DNA of 64,000 nucleotides from contig CM061138.1 in NCBI GenBank assembly GCA_030789695.1, positions 179,839,051-179,903,050 of the forward strand. Reading direction: 5' to 3'. Position 1 is the stretch's first letter. Each line of letters begins with the position of its first letter. The notes below the pieces were generated by a model. It saw only the letters and a list, made by a program, of their open reading frames with translations, ran no database searches and was not told the origin of the DNA. Shown here one piece after another: positions 31,719-43,927 of the stretch. The DNA comes from Scilla litardierei (Eukaryota; Streptophyta; Magnoliopsida; Asparagales; Asparagaceae). The position numbers and the translations under genes were made by a program.

Positions 31719-33026
31719 TCTCTTAGGACCCAATGTCCTTGGGTACCAATGTCCTTGGGTACCATGGTAGGATATTTTTATCTTCAGGTACTCAAGAGTA
31801 AGAGAAGGAGCAACAAATCTATATTTAGCTCCAAGAATTGTGTTTTCTAGGTTCAATCCACTGTGGGATACCAACCCTACCAACTCGTTGACTTGCAAAG
31901 TATTTTCACTCAATTGGAGTTGATGGTGCTTTAGTGATGCACCAACGTAGGGGGAGCTTAATGTTGTAAGTATATTCTTACATTTGATATACATTTGGTA
32001 TCCATGTGTGTTGAATGCATGTAGATGTCTCTTTATGTTTTAGACTATCTCATGAATATCTTGATGCTAGTTTTGAGCTTATGATTATGTACTTATCTTT
32101 CTCATGCTCATGGCATTCCATGCTTATTATTGACTCATTTAGTGAGTATCTCTCTTGGAATGCATGCTAGTACTAGATTTGTGTATGCCGTAAATTTTAC
32201 GAAGTTTCTATCTCTATTTTTGGCATAACACTGTTGCATGTTATTGATTGCATATTGTTTTTAATCACCTTGTCACCTCACATCGCACACTTCACTTAGA
32301 ATTGAAATGCTTATTCTTTGTGATCTTCTTCGATCGATGTTGTGACCTTTGGTGTTATATAATGTGTGCATCTTTTTCTTGTGCACATTGGATTTATGTC
32401 TCTGATATTGATTTCGTCGCTCGATGATTATTTTTGGTTAAATGGATTTACTTTTATGAAAACATAGAATTGTTTTCCATGCACTTAATTAACCAAGAAT
32501 GTTGATATTGGAGAGTATGTTCCATAACTCAATTGCTTTGAGTTTTGATGATTTCATTTTTCGATTTTCGACTATGGTCTCGTTGGCACGCCTTGATTTT
32601 CTTCGGTATTCTATATTTGGTATTTTCCATTGGTGTCATTTGGACCATGGTCATATTCTTAGACTCTCGTGCTTTTATTTTTAGCCATTGTTGTTGTCTT
32701 TGATCTCCTCCCGCTCTTTTTGCTAATGCCAAAGGGGGAGAGAATTAATAATGACGATGTGCTTAATGATAATTCAAATCATTTTACCGTGAATCTAATT
32801 TAATATGTTAGATTCAGGGGGAGTCAAGATATAAAAATGGATTTAGATCCTAAATTTCGATATTTGAGTTCACATTTTATACTTTCCTCGTCTGCTTGAT
32901 GCGTATGATCATTATTGAATGCGGAACTAACGTGTCATCAATGCAGGGGGAGTAAGTAAAATTCATTTGAATTATTATTATTGATTATTATTTATGTTGG
33001 TTTGTCATCACCAAAAAGGGGGAGAA
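31719..33026 (+). other. Copia-B noncoding region with five GGGGGAG tracts
   Basis: No pol remnant is visible. GGGGGAG occurs near 31950, 32735, 32817, 32944 and 33018, the last (AAAAAGGGGGAGAA) being the polypurine tract next to the LTR. Copia-C has five matching tracts in the same order. Confidence 0.75.
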
Positions 33027-34758
33027 TGTTGAGTATTGATTCCCCGGATTTGGTTTTGATGATGAGCAAACATAAATATCGTGAACTAACACTGTGTGAG
33101 CGCAGTTATGGAGATCGTCGCCAAAAGTCTACGTATATCAAAAGCGACGTCTCAAGACTTCTCAAAGAGCGTGATCGTGTGCCTGAAGCTTCGTTGAAGC
33201 TCTAGGAGCATTATTGAAGTCAAGAGATTCGGATTGAAGCTTTGAAGACGGTTCGTCAAGTTTATTTTATTGTCTTCTAGTTTCTTTCCGTAGAATGTTA
33301 AGCCTTGAGTAGGTCTTACATTATTAGAGCTAGGATTATCATAGAAGCCCATAGAAACTTTCCCGAAGCCTTACGCTTCATTTCACTGCTTCTAGTGCAT
33401 CTTAGTTGGTTCAAGAAGGAGAACCAACCGACTAGATGGTAATCTAGTCGGTCGGCAATCCTTCGTGAACCGACTAGAATGCCTTGTTCAAATTCAGCTC
33501 TTTACTGTTTACAGTTAGTCGGTCCAAGAAGGTTCACCGACCGACTAGTTGTTAAACTAGTCGGTTTGGAATCCTTCTTAGACCGACTAGTTGTGTGTTC
33601 AGTTTTTCAGCCTGAGCTACTGTTTATCATTAGTCGGTCTAAGAACAATAGTCGACCGACTAGTTGAGAAACTAGTCGGTTGGAATTTGTTCTCAGACCG
33701 ACTAGTGCTGCTTGATTTCAGCCTATCATGTTTCAACTCTTAGTCGGTAAAAGAACACTCACCAACCGACTAGTTATGAAACTAGTCGGTTGGCAAGTCT
33801 TCTTAGACCGACTAGTTCTAGTTCTCCTGAACTATCTTTATTGGCTGTCATCCTCTTAGTCGGTTCATGTTGAATCATCGACCGACTAGTTGATAAACTA
33901 GTCGGTCAGTGATCATTCTTTGACCGACTAGTCTGCTTCAGAATAGAGCCGTTGGAGCATTAAATGCCACGATTTTTCCTCTCTCTTTCCTCTATCCTAT
34001 ATATACTTGGAGGGGTTCTTTCCTAGTATTCAAGGCTGCATATTTTGGATTTTAGAGAAATCAAAGAGAAGCAAATCAACTACATTCTAAAGCTATCTCT
34101 TCTCACTAGAATCTCTCCCTCACTCTTATTCCTCAAGAGAGATTCATTGATTGTGAGCCATTCAAGCCAAGGGCTTTGAATCCAAGTCACCAACTCCTCC
34201 CTAGCCATCTATTGCTATCCATCTTGGTGGAGCTAGGGTTTGGTGCTTGCTTCTTCCTCAAAATCCATTATTGCCCTAATTTGGTAAGTATACTCATGGC
34301 ATAGGATTTTGTGGTAAGTGTTTCAATATTTCATTTACTTTGCTTTTGCAAGTTGTCACTCTCGGTTTGTGAGAGTTTGCTTAGTCCCAGGTTGTGGGAT
34401 TAAGGTTTTGCGTGTTCCCGGGCTGTGGGATACACGGACATCGATTGTAGGTCGATTGCAATTGTGGGGTTTCCGCAAGTGGGCTAAAGGAAATCTTGGG
34501 TTAGTGGTTTCTAACTCAATTATCCGGAGGGGATCCGGGTGGTTGGGACGTAGGATCACCGGGAACAAGTCGGGGAGACTTGGGTGGATCCGAACCCGTT
34601 ATATCGTTTTGTTTGCGTTGTTTAATTCTTGTTGTTTGTATTTATTCCGCTTTGTTGTTTGTGTTTTGCACAATAATTAGGAATAACACTCTTGATTATT
34701 TTAAAGTACTATTCACCCCCCCTCTAGTACTTGTGCAGTAGCTACGCAGGGCATTACA
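33027..34758 (+). repeat. Copia-B 3' LTR (1,732 bp)
   Basis: TGTTGAGTATTG...GGGCATTACA, uninterrupted. It differs from the 5' LTR by scattered substitutions. The five-unit half-site array is at about 33402-33933 and the TATA box at 33998-34005. Confidence 0.95.
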
Positions 34759-34763
34759 TTCCG

Positions 34764-34998
34764 CTCATCCCCTAGCGCTGCTAACTCCTCAATAAGGCCG
34801 TGGGCAATGTTCCGGTGCGCCTGAAAGTTCCTTGATCTTATTTTCGCTCCCGATCGCTCCATATCTCCTAAAATACGACAAAAACAAGAAATAGTGAAAA
34901 GTAACACGATATCGTCGAATAATCGTGAAACACGCAATATGGGCGATCGAAATGACATGAAAACATGCAGAAAAAAGGTGTAAAATAAGGAGCGATCA
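34764..34998 (-). repeat. Athila-B 3' LTR, outer piece beyond Copia-B
   Basis: It continues the LTR from 13094 across the TTCCG duplication and matches 57253-57486. It ends GGAGCGATCA, which is the TGATCGCTCC start on the minus strand, next to the polypurine tract at about 34999-35020. Confidence 0.92.
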
Positions 34999-36934
34999 AA
35001 GTCCCCCCAAGCTTACCTCTTACTCAGTCTCGAGGAAGATGAGTAAAAGGTGAACCCGGCGGGTAAAAATAAGGAAAAAGGAAAAAGGAGATAGAAAAGA
35101 AAACGAAGAGGATGTACTAGATCATTTTCTCATGGCGTGGGGCTGCTTACTCAAATAGCATGTGGTAAATAGAAACATGTCAAAGATTTTTATCTCGATA
35201 TCATGATCATATATATGTATGCATTCGACATTGAAACCCAAGAATATCAAAACGATATGAAATATGAAATCATTCTAGAATTAGCGTCGTCTGAAGCATC
35301 TAAAGTAATATACATAATCATAGATCGCACACTTTTCAATTGATCGCTTTCTATTTGGAGTATAAGAAGTATCACACAATATGGAGCAATAAGAATAGAA
35401 ATGAGTGGTATTCATGAAATGCATGCCAAATCTCAATTCGTGGACTTTGTAGTACTTTTTAGAAATCTCCCCAAGTATAGAACATTACCGAGCTTAGGTT
35501 GTCATGCACAGACAAGTAGCCACTCTCTCACACATCATTGGATCCTCTCCCCCAAGCTTATCTATAAGCGTGGTGGCATCAAATAAAACAATAAGACTTT
35601 CCCCATTTTTGAAGCTCCAAGAAAAAATAAAAATAAAAGAGGGAAGAAAGAAAGAAAGAAATGAGATCACTTATGAACTTCTTTTTCGATTCTTCTCTTC
35701 CTTTTTTCTTTTTTTCTTTTTTTCTTGCTTTTTTTCAATCAATATATACAATAAGAATCCCAAATCAAAAGATAAAGAGATATGCAAGTAAATTTTTTCT
35801 TTTTGATTTTGGGGTGTTGGAGCATGGATTTTATAGCAAAGGGAAAGATGCCAATATAAGATTCGTTAAAGGGAAATTCACCAATGATTTTAAGTATAGA
35901 AATGATGCTCAAGATATATGGATAAATAAAAAATATGTAACTCTCAGTTCACTCTTTAGAATGTGCACGACAACTTTCAGCAGAGTAATGTAATCTACTC
36001 AGTTTGTTTTCAGAAAGCAAACTAATTCCGTCATATCAAATTGGCATGCATTCAATCACCTGAAAGTCAAGCGTACATTATTCATGCAAAAAGAAGTGAT
36101 ATCAGACAACAAAGCAGTACTCCAAATATAGGCAATCAATGCGTGAAGCTTGGTGTGTTTTCTATGAAAAGTATACAATATAAATCATCAGACTCAGCTA
36201 ATAGCAGAATTTCATTCACAATCATATAATGAAGGTGCATGTTACTATTTTGAATGCATAGCAAAGTATAGCATATGATATCTGAAATAAAAATGATGGC
36301 ATGGCAAGATAATATGCATATGGAGATAAGCAAATTCCACGTCATTATCATCATAGAAAATTCATCTCTAGCAAAAAGGATAAAAGAAATAAAGGTAAAG
36401 GAAAAATAAGAACTACTATACATATGCAGCACACACAAAAAGTAAGAAAACATGATGCATGAGAAAACAAAGTGGGTGAAAATAAGTGTAAAATAAAGGA
36501 AGGTGGAAAAATAAAAAATAAAAAATAAAGAAAATGAAAAGTGCGTGAGACACTCACTCCCCCAAGCTAAAGTGCATAGTGTCCTCAATGTGCTGAGTGT
36601 GGCACACTGAGAAATGTGATATAGGTGGGGTGGGTGAGGATGTATGCATGATAAATGATGAAAAATGAAAGAAAATGAGATGGAAATGTAAATGATGCAT
36701 GCAGAGATCAAGATCGTGCAATATAACGGTCCAAAAACACCTCCTCTCTCCCAAGATGATATAGACAGATACGAAAAAAAGTGACCAAAATATGTGTAGA
36801 GGAGATGTGCAAAATCAGCAGACAAAATGACATCCATCAGAACAGCGGCAAAAGTATGGTAGTCATCAAGTGTGTGTCTAGGCTGGTGGTGGAGCACCAG
36901 CACCGTGCTGTGGTGGAGGTGGTGGTGGTGGTGG
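34999..36934 (-). other. Athila-B 3' noncoding region
   Basis: Minus-strand counterpart of 26833-28810: TCCCCCCAAGCTTACC at about 35002, TCCCCCAAGCTTATC at about 35550 with the adjoining inverted repeat, and TCCCCCAAGCTA at about 36558 next to the CATTGAGGACACTATG motif. No gene. Confidence 0.75.
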
Positions 36935-37826
36935 CTACTGGGTAGTGGGACGCGAAGCGACAGGTGGCGGCTGTGACAGTCGCGCAAGAATCTGGTTCAG
37001 GTTAGCCTGAACACCAGGGAGTAAAGCGACGCGAGACTGTACATCACTAACGGTAGCGGATAGAGCCCAGAAATCTCCTCTGAGCCCACTTACGGCCCCC
37101 TCTAAAGCATGCAAGTGCTGAACTACGGTGTCGGGGGGCGGTGGAGCAGAGGGTTGAACAGGTGAGGAATGGGGCTGCCTAGCACGGCCACCGTAGACAA
37201 CTGGTGCAACTACCGGGTGTGGCTGTGGTGCTGTGCTCACTAAAACATGCTCAGCTTCAGTGGAAGGCTGAGATGCAGGAATGCTCACAGAAGTGTGAGC
37301 AGTGACAGAAGCAGCAGCGGTGACAGAGGGCGAGGAGGTCAGAGAGGTCAGTGACACAGAAATGGGGATAGACGTCACGACACTCTCGATGAAGACAGCT
37401 GCAGCGGAGACGGTAGGGTCAACGACTGGGGAGGACGTGAAGTGTGCAGAAAATGACTCTCCAGGGGTTGAGAAATATAGAGTGGACAGGGTCTCGGCTA
37501 CGGCAACGAAGGAAGGCTCACCTCTCTCAAGAATGGTGGTGGGGGCGCTCTCGAAACTCATAAAAGAAATAGGATCAATGGCTAGCGGCACAGTGGTGGT
37601 GGTAGTGGACTCAGCAAGTGTGCCCCCCGACACTGACAGAAGTGTGGACAGAAGTGTCGGGAGGAGCAGACAAATCAGGTGCAGGCTGAGAATCACCGGG
37701 TCCAGAGGTGGAAGGAGGGGCTCCTGCTGAGCGCCCTCAGGTTCTCGTACGTACGCAGCTGGGATGAGGACGTCCATCGCTGGAATCCAAACCCCTCCTG
37801 TGGGTTCAATATGTGTCCAAGCAGGG
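36935..37826 (-). pseudogene. Athila-B extra ORF, C-terminal part
   Basis: MDVLIPAAYVREPEG matches MDLLIPAAYVLEAEE in Athila-A and leads into the low-complexity Ala/Pro/Ser/Thr/Val tail and the helix EGAVSGLRGDFWALSATVS, ending at a stop at 36935. Gypsy-D interrupts it at 37826/43490. Confidence 0.82.
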
Positions 37827-38781
37827 TGTAACGGCCTGTTTTCATCAAGACAACTATTTACGCATTTAACCTATTTTAAACCATTTTATGATGGTTTGTC
37901 AGGAGTTTTACGATTTCAAAATTTTCTTATAAAAATATTTTGAAGTATCAAACTAGTTATGAAGTATTTTAGTAAGTTCGGGTTCCAATAAATACCTCTA
38001 AATAATCTGATTAAAAATTCATTTTCAGATAATACTGTTTTGACTGAATGAATTAATTTTCTATACAAACGACATCAAAACATTTTCAAACTTCTATGGT
38101 ATCATTCTATGATCATTTAGGGCTCCCCACATTTATTTCGTAACTTTCTGAAGCCAAATCAATAGAGAACCTGCAAACCCGTTTCCTAAACATTTTGGCC
38201 TAAAACACGTATCTCCGTAGCTCAAACCCTGAAGCAGACTTCGTATTCACGATCCTCGTGACGATACAAACCCGTGGCTATGTTTTCGTAATTTTTCGGA
38301 TACGTTTAGTCTCAGGGGCAAAATCGTAATTTCGCATAATTATTTTTACTACTTAAGCCTACTAATTACTTTTAATTTTTAACCTACGTTAATTAACCTT
38401 GACCCTAGACCTAAACGTGGCATCTCATATTAAACGTGTACACATGTTTTTCCTTTCCCTCATCAGATACATCCCCAAACCACCTTAGTCAAACTTCCCC
38501 CCTAATTAGTCTTTATCATCCAACCTAACTATTAATTACCCATAATTAATACCTATAATATTTTAATAAATATTAATCCTATTTAAACCCATACCGTAAG
38601 CAAACACGAGGTTCACACATTATACCCATTTCTACGTTTAGTCTCCTCCCCCAACAACCTCATTAATGAATTTGACTACAACTAATCATTATTAAATTTC
38701 ATAATAACCTATATAATCTACCCCTTCATTCTCAAATAACCCAGGCTCTCATTTCACGTTCGAATCAACCCAAACCCCATA

Positions 38782-38786
<5 letters not shown>

Positions 38787-38863
<77 letters not shown>
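38787..38863 (+). repeat. (CT)n microsatellite, about 77 bp
   Basis: Uninterrupted CT run. The equivalent place in the 3' LTR (about 43087-43107) has only a short interrupted run (CTCTCGCTCTCTCTCTC), so it expanded after insertion, unless the 3' copy shrank. Confidence 0.98.
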
Positions 38864-38865
<2 letters not shown>

Positions 38866-40442
38866 CCCCCCGACGGTAGCCGCCGACCGTCGACCGTCCC
38901 CGCCGCCAACCCGAAGCGATGCCTCGCCGTACAGCATCGACCCCGCTCTGAGAGCACCCCCTCCAGTCGCCTCCGCCCAGCTCCCGCCAACGCCGCCGCT
39001 AGCAGCAGCTCCCCCACGGTGACTCCGAGCAGCCCGTCCGCTCCCCCATCGAAACAACACCGCCCGTGCACCTCAGCTCCATGAAACGCCGCCTTGTTCA
39101 CCTTGCTCCGCCTTCGACCCAACACAGGCAAACCCCAGGAGCGCCACCGCCCTCATCCTCTCCGACGAGCACCGCCCCTGACCCCCGTCGCTCCCACCGT
39201 CGACGAGTCCTTCGCCACCGGGCTTCGTTGCAGCAGCAACGCCGAACTCCGCCGTGACGACGACGTCGCCGCCGTAAAGCCTGCTCCTCCGTGAACGCCC
39301 CAACCGCTGCCACATTCGCTGCCCAACTCCGTCGTCGTCTCCACTGCCCTCCAACGTCAAGAGCACAGGCCCCGCCTCTCATGCACAACGAAGGTGAGGT
39401 TTAAATTGAAAACGTATAATTTTTATATACGTATCCATATAAAATCCATATAAATACATGTATTTTTTTATTTTGATAATTAGGTAAATTGGGTTTAATG
39501 GTTTTTAATGCATAATAAATAATATACAGATCAGAAAAATGTGAGACCAGCTCCAGAAAATCAGAAATGAGATTCTAGATCCAATGGCGCTAGTTTCATC
39601 TCAATCAGACACCTAGTTTTTCCAGAATTAATTTTTAACTCTAAAAGTTAAATACGTGATTTTCGTTCAACACCGATACATGAGAAAAATATATGTTAAA
39701 GAACTCTCCGAGACAGTCATTTTGACAGCTCACTTGCAAATTCCGATGTAGATTGCATCCAGAATAAATTGTTGAATAAATACGTTACTAATTGAAAAAT
39801 AGTTTTAAAATTGATTTTTGAGCTTCTAAAAATTATAAAAATTAACAGAGACTTCTGAAAAAAATTTTCTCTTGCAGTAAAATTATTTTCATCATATCTA
39901 GCCTATAGAAAAATTTAGAACGTTTTTCGACACCGTTTCATCAGTTTTAAAAACCAAAACAATCAAATTATTTGAATAGAAATGTCGCGTTCTTTAACCA
40001 AGTGTTCTTGTGATTGTAGTTGCATCAACATCCATAGAAGCCCTAGATCCAGTTTCGGCTTGCTACATCGATCTCAAAATAAGTAAGTCGCGACTAATTC
40101 TAAAATTAGAAAATTGGATAAGTGTACCCGTATGAATTTAGGACATCACATATAGCCTTAGAACGGCTATTGACTTGAACCGAACTAGAAACCTAATTTA
40201 ATAGGAAAAGTAATCAACTACAGATTACTTTGCCAACTTTCAACTTTGGTGGTTGTAACACACAACCATCAACTTGGGTAAATTGTGTGCTAACGAAACT
40301 ACCGCCCTTAAACCAACAATCTTTGTATTCCATGTTTGTTGGACTTGTCTTTATCTTCAAATTTCTTAGCATCCACTTTGCTTTACTTTCTGGTTTTAAA
40401 ACCAGTGGTCCTGGTTAACTATCATCGAGAACAAGGAATTGA

Positions 40443-40530
40443 TAACATCTTGTGAAACATGGAATATCTTGTGGAATATCTGGTGGAATATCTGGTGGAA
40501 CATCTCCTGGAACATCTTGTGGAACATCCC
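40443..40530 (+). repeat. 15-bp periodic repeat (GGAATATCTTGT-like), about six copies
   Basis: The unit TGGAATATCTGGTGG and variants (TGGAACATCTTGTGG) recur with a 15-bp period. Read on the other strand it would encode a DVPxD/DIPxD pentapeptide repeat, but no gene is otherwise supported. Confidence 0.8.
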
Positions 40531-41413
40531 GTATAAAACATGTACATAGAACACTTGACACTTCACTGGGGTTCTTGGGATAACTCATAGTTGACAGAGT
40601 GCGGGAGTGACTGGAGTTCAATCTTCCCGTCCCGCTGCCTGTGTTTCGGCATCCCATCCCGATGCATGTGTTTCGGCAAAATACATATACCGTGCCTGTG
40701 TTTTCGGCATTCGTCTGGGTCGTGCCCAGGCAAGAGATGAACTCGATGGTCACATATTGTACTATTCGACTTGAGTCACGTAGTGTAGTTACTTTTGCAC
40801 GGTCACTTCTACTTTACGCACTACAGTCACCTTTATTTTACATGTTCCATGCACGTTACTTACTATACTTGTACAGTCACCAGTACTTTACTTGTCGTAC
40901 TTTTAGCTACAGCAGTAGTATGTTTCACTTGCCTAGCCTGCTTTACACTTGCACTGCCACAGTACAGTGGTTCTCTCCTTTAAGTTCAGTTTGCTTTTAC
41001 TACTCAGTTGTGTACAGTTGTTACTCAGTACTTTACTTTTCACTCTGATCTGCTTGTACGTAGTTACTTTTGTCATACTTGTGCACTGCTTCTTTTCTAT
41101 ATTTAGAATTGTTGTGACTTACCTTCGGTTCCATCTCTGTGGCACTACAGACGACGTACATATGGAGATAGATGCTCCTGAGCTAATAGCGCCAGAATTC
41201 GACCGCAGCTTCTAGAGTTATTTTCACTTATGTACTTTTCTTCTTCATGTATATTTGTTGGGACATCTTGTACAGTATGGATTTTAATAATTGGACACTA
41301 TTTGAGTATTTTTGTACATATCTGCATCGTGTCTATTTTGTTTTCACTGGTAACCTGCAGGACCTGCTCAAATAACAAATAAGTAACGGGCCCCCCGAGA
41401 GCGGGTCGTTACA

Positions 41414-42129
41414 GGTTTGGTGGCCCATGCAGGTCTGCGCTAACTACCTCGTGAACAATATAGCAAGATCAGGATGTACAATATAAAATACTCAAATTGA
41501 ACTCTCGAGTACAAGACGTCTCGAGTGTTCACCTGTATTGGATATACGGGTTATGCGTCCTTATTAACATCTTCATTAGGTCTTCATTGATCCTCATCTC
41601 TTCCTTTGAACTCTTAACCATTGCTTAGGAACTCGTGTTCCATTCTTGGTTATACCCTCCCTAGTAATCTCTTTTGCTAGCAGTTATAGTGACTTTTCAT
41701 ATGTTGAACTATCTACCCACTTCATCACCTTTCCTTCAGTTGATGATGGCACGCATATAAATGATAAGCTTCCTTCAATGGACCATGATCCGGTTCGAAC
41801 AGATGTTGTCATCATAATAGCCCTGATTTTCATGTGATGTTATTATCTCATGGTAATTTTGGGCTACTTGAGAAGTAAGAGTAACTATTGTGATGATACT
41901 ATTCTCAGGAATAGTTACGGAAGCTATGGTGATGTCAATAGTTTGTATTCATATATAACATCTCTTGTTTTCTTGATGCTATAATATCACATTATATTTC
42001 ATGCTATTAACAACTTATTTTTCTATATCATATTCGTTCATCAAGCCTTCCTTTCGATCGTTTAAAATTGCTTTGGCAATGATCGGTCTTCTTAATTCCG
42101 AGGACGGAATTATTTTAAGGAGTGTAGAA
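41414..42129 (+). other. Gypsy-D internal region, noncoding
   Basis: After the primer site it is AT-rich with no gag or pol motif. It ends with AATTCCGAGGACGGAATT (a partial palindrome) and a purine-rich TTTTAAGGAGTGTAGAA tract before the 3' LTR. The same ending occurs in element T (about 792-830, minus). Confidence 0.75.
41418..41435 (+). other. Gypsy-D primer-binding site, probably tRNA-Ile
   Basis: TGGTGGCCCATGCAGGTC, 4 nt after the LTR. It is the complement of GACCTGCATGGGCCACCA, which fits the 3' end of plant tRNA-Ile (GGCCCAT acceptor) as I remember it. The same 18 bases lie at 63437-63454 in Gypsy-E. Confidence 0.7.
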
Positions 42130-43489
42130 TATAACGGCATGTTTTCATCAAGACAACTATTTACGCATTTAACCTATTTTAAAACCATTTTATGATGGTT
42201 CGTCAGAAGTTTTACGATTTCAAAAATTTCTTATAAAAATATTGAAGTATCAGACTAGTTATGAAGTATTTTAGTAAGTTCGGGTTCCAACAAATACCTC
42301 TAAATAATCTGATTAAAAATACATTTTCAGATAATATTGTTTTGACTGAATGAATTAATTTTCTATACAAACGACATCAAAACATTTTCAAACTTCTATG
42401 GTATCATTCTATGATCATTTAGGGCTCTCCACATTAATTTCGTAATTTTCTGAAGCCAAATCAATAGAGAACCCGCAAACCCGCTTCCTAAACATTTTGG
42501 CCTAAAACACGTATCTCCGTAGCTCAAACCCTGAAGCAGACTTCGTATTCACGATCCTCGTGACGATACAAACCCGTGGCTATGTTTTCGTAATTTTCCG
42601 GATACGTTTAGTCTCAGGGGCAAAATCGTAATTTCGCATAATTATTTTTACTACTTAAGCCTACTGATTACTTTTAATTTTTAACCTACGTTAATTAACC
42701 TTAACCCTAGACCTAAACGTTGCATCTCATGTTAAACGTGTACACACGTTTTTCCTTTCCCTCGTCAGATACATCCCCAAACCACCTAAGTCAAACTTCC
42801 CCCCTAATTAGTCTTTATCATCCAACCTAACTATTAATTACCCATAATTAATACCTATAATATTTTAATAAATATTAACCCTATTTAAACCCATACCGTA
42901 AGCAAACACGAGGTTCACACATTATACCCATTTCTACGTTTAGTCTCCTCCCCCAACAACCTCATTAATGAATTTTACTACAACTAATCATTATTAAATT
43001 TCATAATAACCTATATAATCTACCCCTTCATTCTCAAATAACCCAGGCTCTCATTTCACGTTCGAATCAACCCAAACCCCATATCCATCTCTCGCTCTCT
43101 CTCTCTCGGCCCCCCGACGGTAGCCGCCGACCGCCGACCGTCCCCGCCGCCAACCCGAAGCGCCGCCTCGCCGTACGGCATCGACCCCGCTCCGCGAGCA
43201 CCCCCTCCAGTCGCCTCTGCCCAGCTCCCACCAACGCCACCGCTAGCAGCAGCTCCCCCACGGCGACTCCGAGCAGCCCGTCCGCTCCCCCATCGAAACA
43301 ACACCGCCCGTGCACCTCAGCTCCATGAAACGCCGCCTTGTTCACCTTACAGTATGGATTGTAATAATTAGACACTATTTGAGTATTTTTGTACATCTCT
43401 GCATCGTGGCTATTTTGTTTTCACTGGTAACCTGCAGGACCTGCGCAAATAACAAATAAGTGACTGGCCCCCGAGAGCGGGTCGTTACA
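42130..43489 (+). repeat. Gypsy-D 3' LTR (1,360 bp, internally deleted form)
   Basis: It starts TATAACGGC, with TA in place of the usual TG, and ends GGGTCGTTACA. It lacks the about 2.2-kb middle found in the 5' LTR. Confidence 0.85.
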
Positions 43490-43494
43490 CGGGG

Positions 43495-43927
43495 CTCGGG
43501 AGAACCATGTAATCTACGCTAAAAGGACCGTGCAGCCATACGAGTGGAGCTGACCATGAGGACGCAACATCCTCATGTGGGCCATAACATCAACGAAAAG
43601 GGAAGTGGGGCCCGGGGGTCGTAGCAAACCAGCTGGAAGGTCCACTCTGCACGTGGGAGCCAGAAGAGTAATCAGACCGCCGTAACAGATAGGCGTCCTA
43701 GCGCCGACAGAGATAATGATGCGGTCTAAGTACCAACTACCTATGTCAATCTGAACTACGGGGAGTAAGACGTCTCCACCTGCCTCGAAGGCCCTCGCTC
43801 GAGTCATCGCATAGAGCATGTAAAGCTTGGGCGTCGACATCGTCCCCGGCTCATACCTCGCTAAGAAAGTGGTCGTCATAAGGCGCTGTGCTATGCGAAG
43901 GCATGGGTGGAGGATAGCGGAAGCCTT
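43495..43927 (-). pseudogene. Athila-B extra ORF, middle part
   Basis: TTTFLARYEPGTMSTPKLYMLY and the region with DIGSWYLDRIIISVGARTPIC and HMRMLRPHGQ align with the middle of the 664-residue ORF of Athila-A. It lies between the Gypsy-D and Copia-C insertions. A frameshift near 43530 precedes the Gypsy-D junction. Confidence 0.85.

Larger units (their letters stand above)
13095..34758 (+). mobile_element. Copia-B: gag-only Ty1/copia element, hosting a solo LTR and Athila-A
   Basis: The LTRs TGTTGAGTATTG...GGGCATTACA lie at 13095-16571 (enlarged by the solo LTR) and 33027-34758. The TSD is a perfect TTCCG (13090-13094 and 34759-34763), and the Athila-B LTR reads through it. Removing Athila-A leaves about 3.6 kb of internal sequence: an initiator-Met primer site, one gag ORF and about 1.3 kb of noncoding DNA. 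No protease, integrase, RT or RNase H is found. Copia-C has the same layout, so this is a gag-only non-autonomous family (TR-GAG-like), not a chance deletion of this copy. Confidence 0.92.
37827..41413 (+). repeat. Gypsy-D 5' LTR (3,587 bp)
   Basis: Its first about 1.3 kb and last about 140 bp align with the 3' LTR. The segment from about 39100 to 41270 is absent from the 3' LTR, where the two sides meet at a TTCACCTT/ACAGTATGGATT joint (about 43345). It contains a (CT)n run, a GC-rich stretch with spurious antisense ORFs (38750-39390) and a 15-bp periodic repeat. Confidence 0.85.
37827..43489 (+). mobile_element. Gypsy-D: non-autonomous gypsy element with long LTRs and about 0.7 kb internal DNA
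   Basis: Ends TGTAACGGCC...GGGTCGTTACA. The 5' LTR is 3,587 bp, the internal region 716 bp and the 3' LTR 1,360 bp. The 5-bp flanks are CAGGG (37822-37826) and CGGGG (43490-43494), one mismatch. The LTR ends and the CCGAGGACGGAATTATTTTAAGG tract before the 3' LTR are gypsy (Tekay-like) features, also present in element T. There is no coding capacity between the LTRs, so it would depend on another element's proteins. Confidence 0.85.

Noticed and set aside
36136..36987. 283-codon minus-strand ORF
   Set aside because: It covers the end of the Athila-B extra ORF in another frame and the noncoding 3' region. Its content is low-complexity Phe/Ser/His with no counterpart kept in Athila-A.
38749..39388. 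Overlapping GC-rich antisense ORFs (up to 125 codons) rich in Arg, Gly, Ala and an Arg-Glu repeat
   Set aside because: They lie inside the Gypsy-D LTR and are produced by the (CT)n run and high GC content. The 3' LTR copy is truncated and differs, and there is no recognisable domain.
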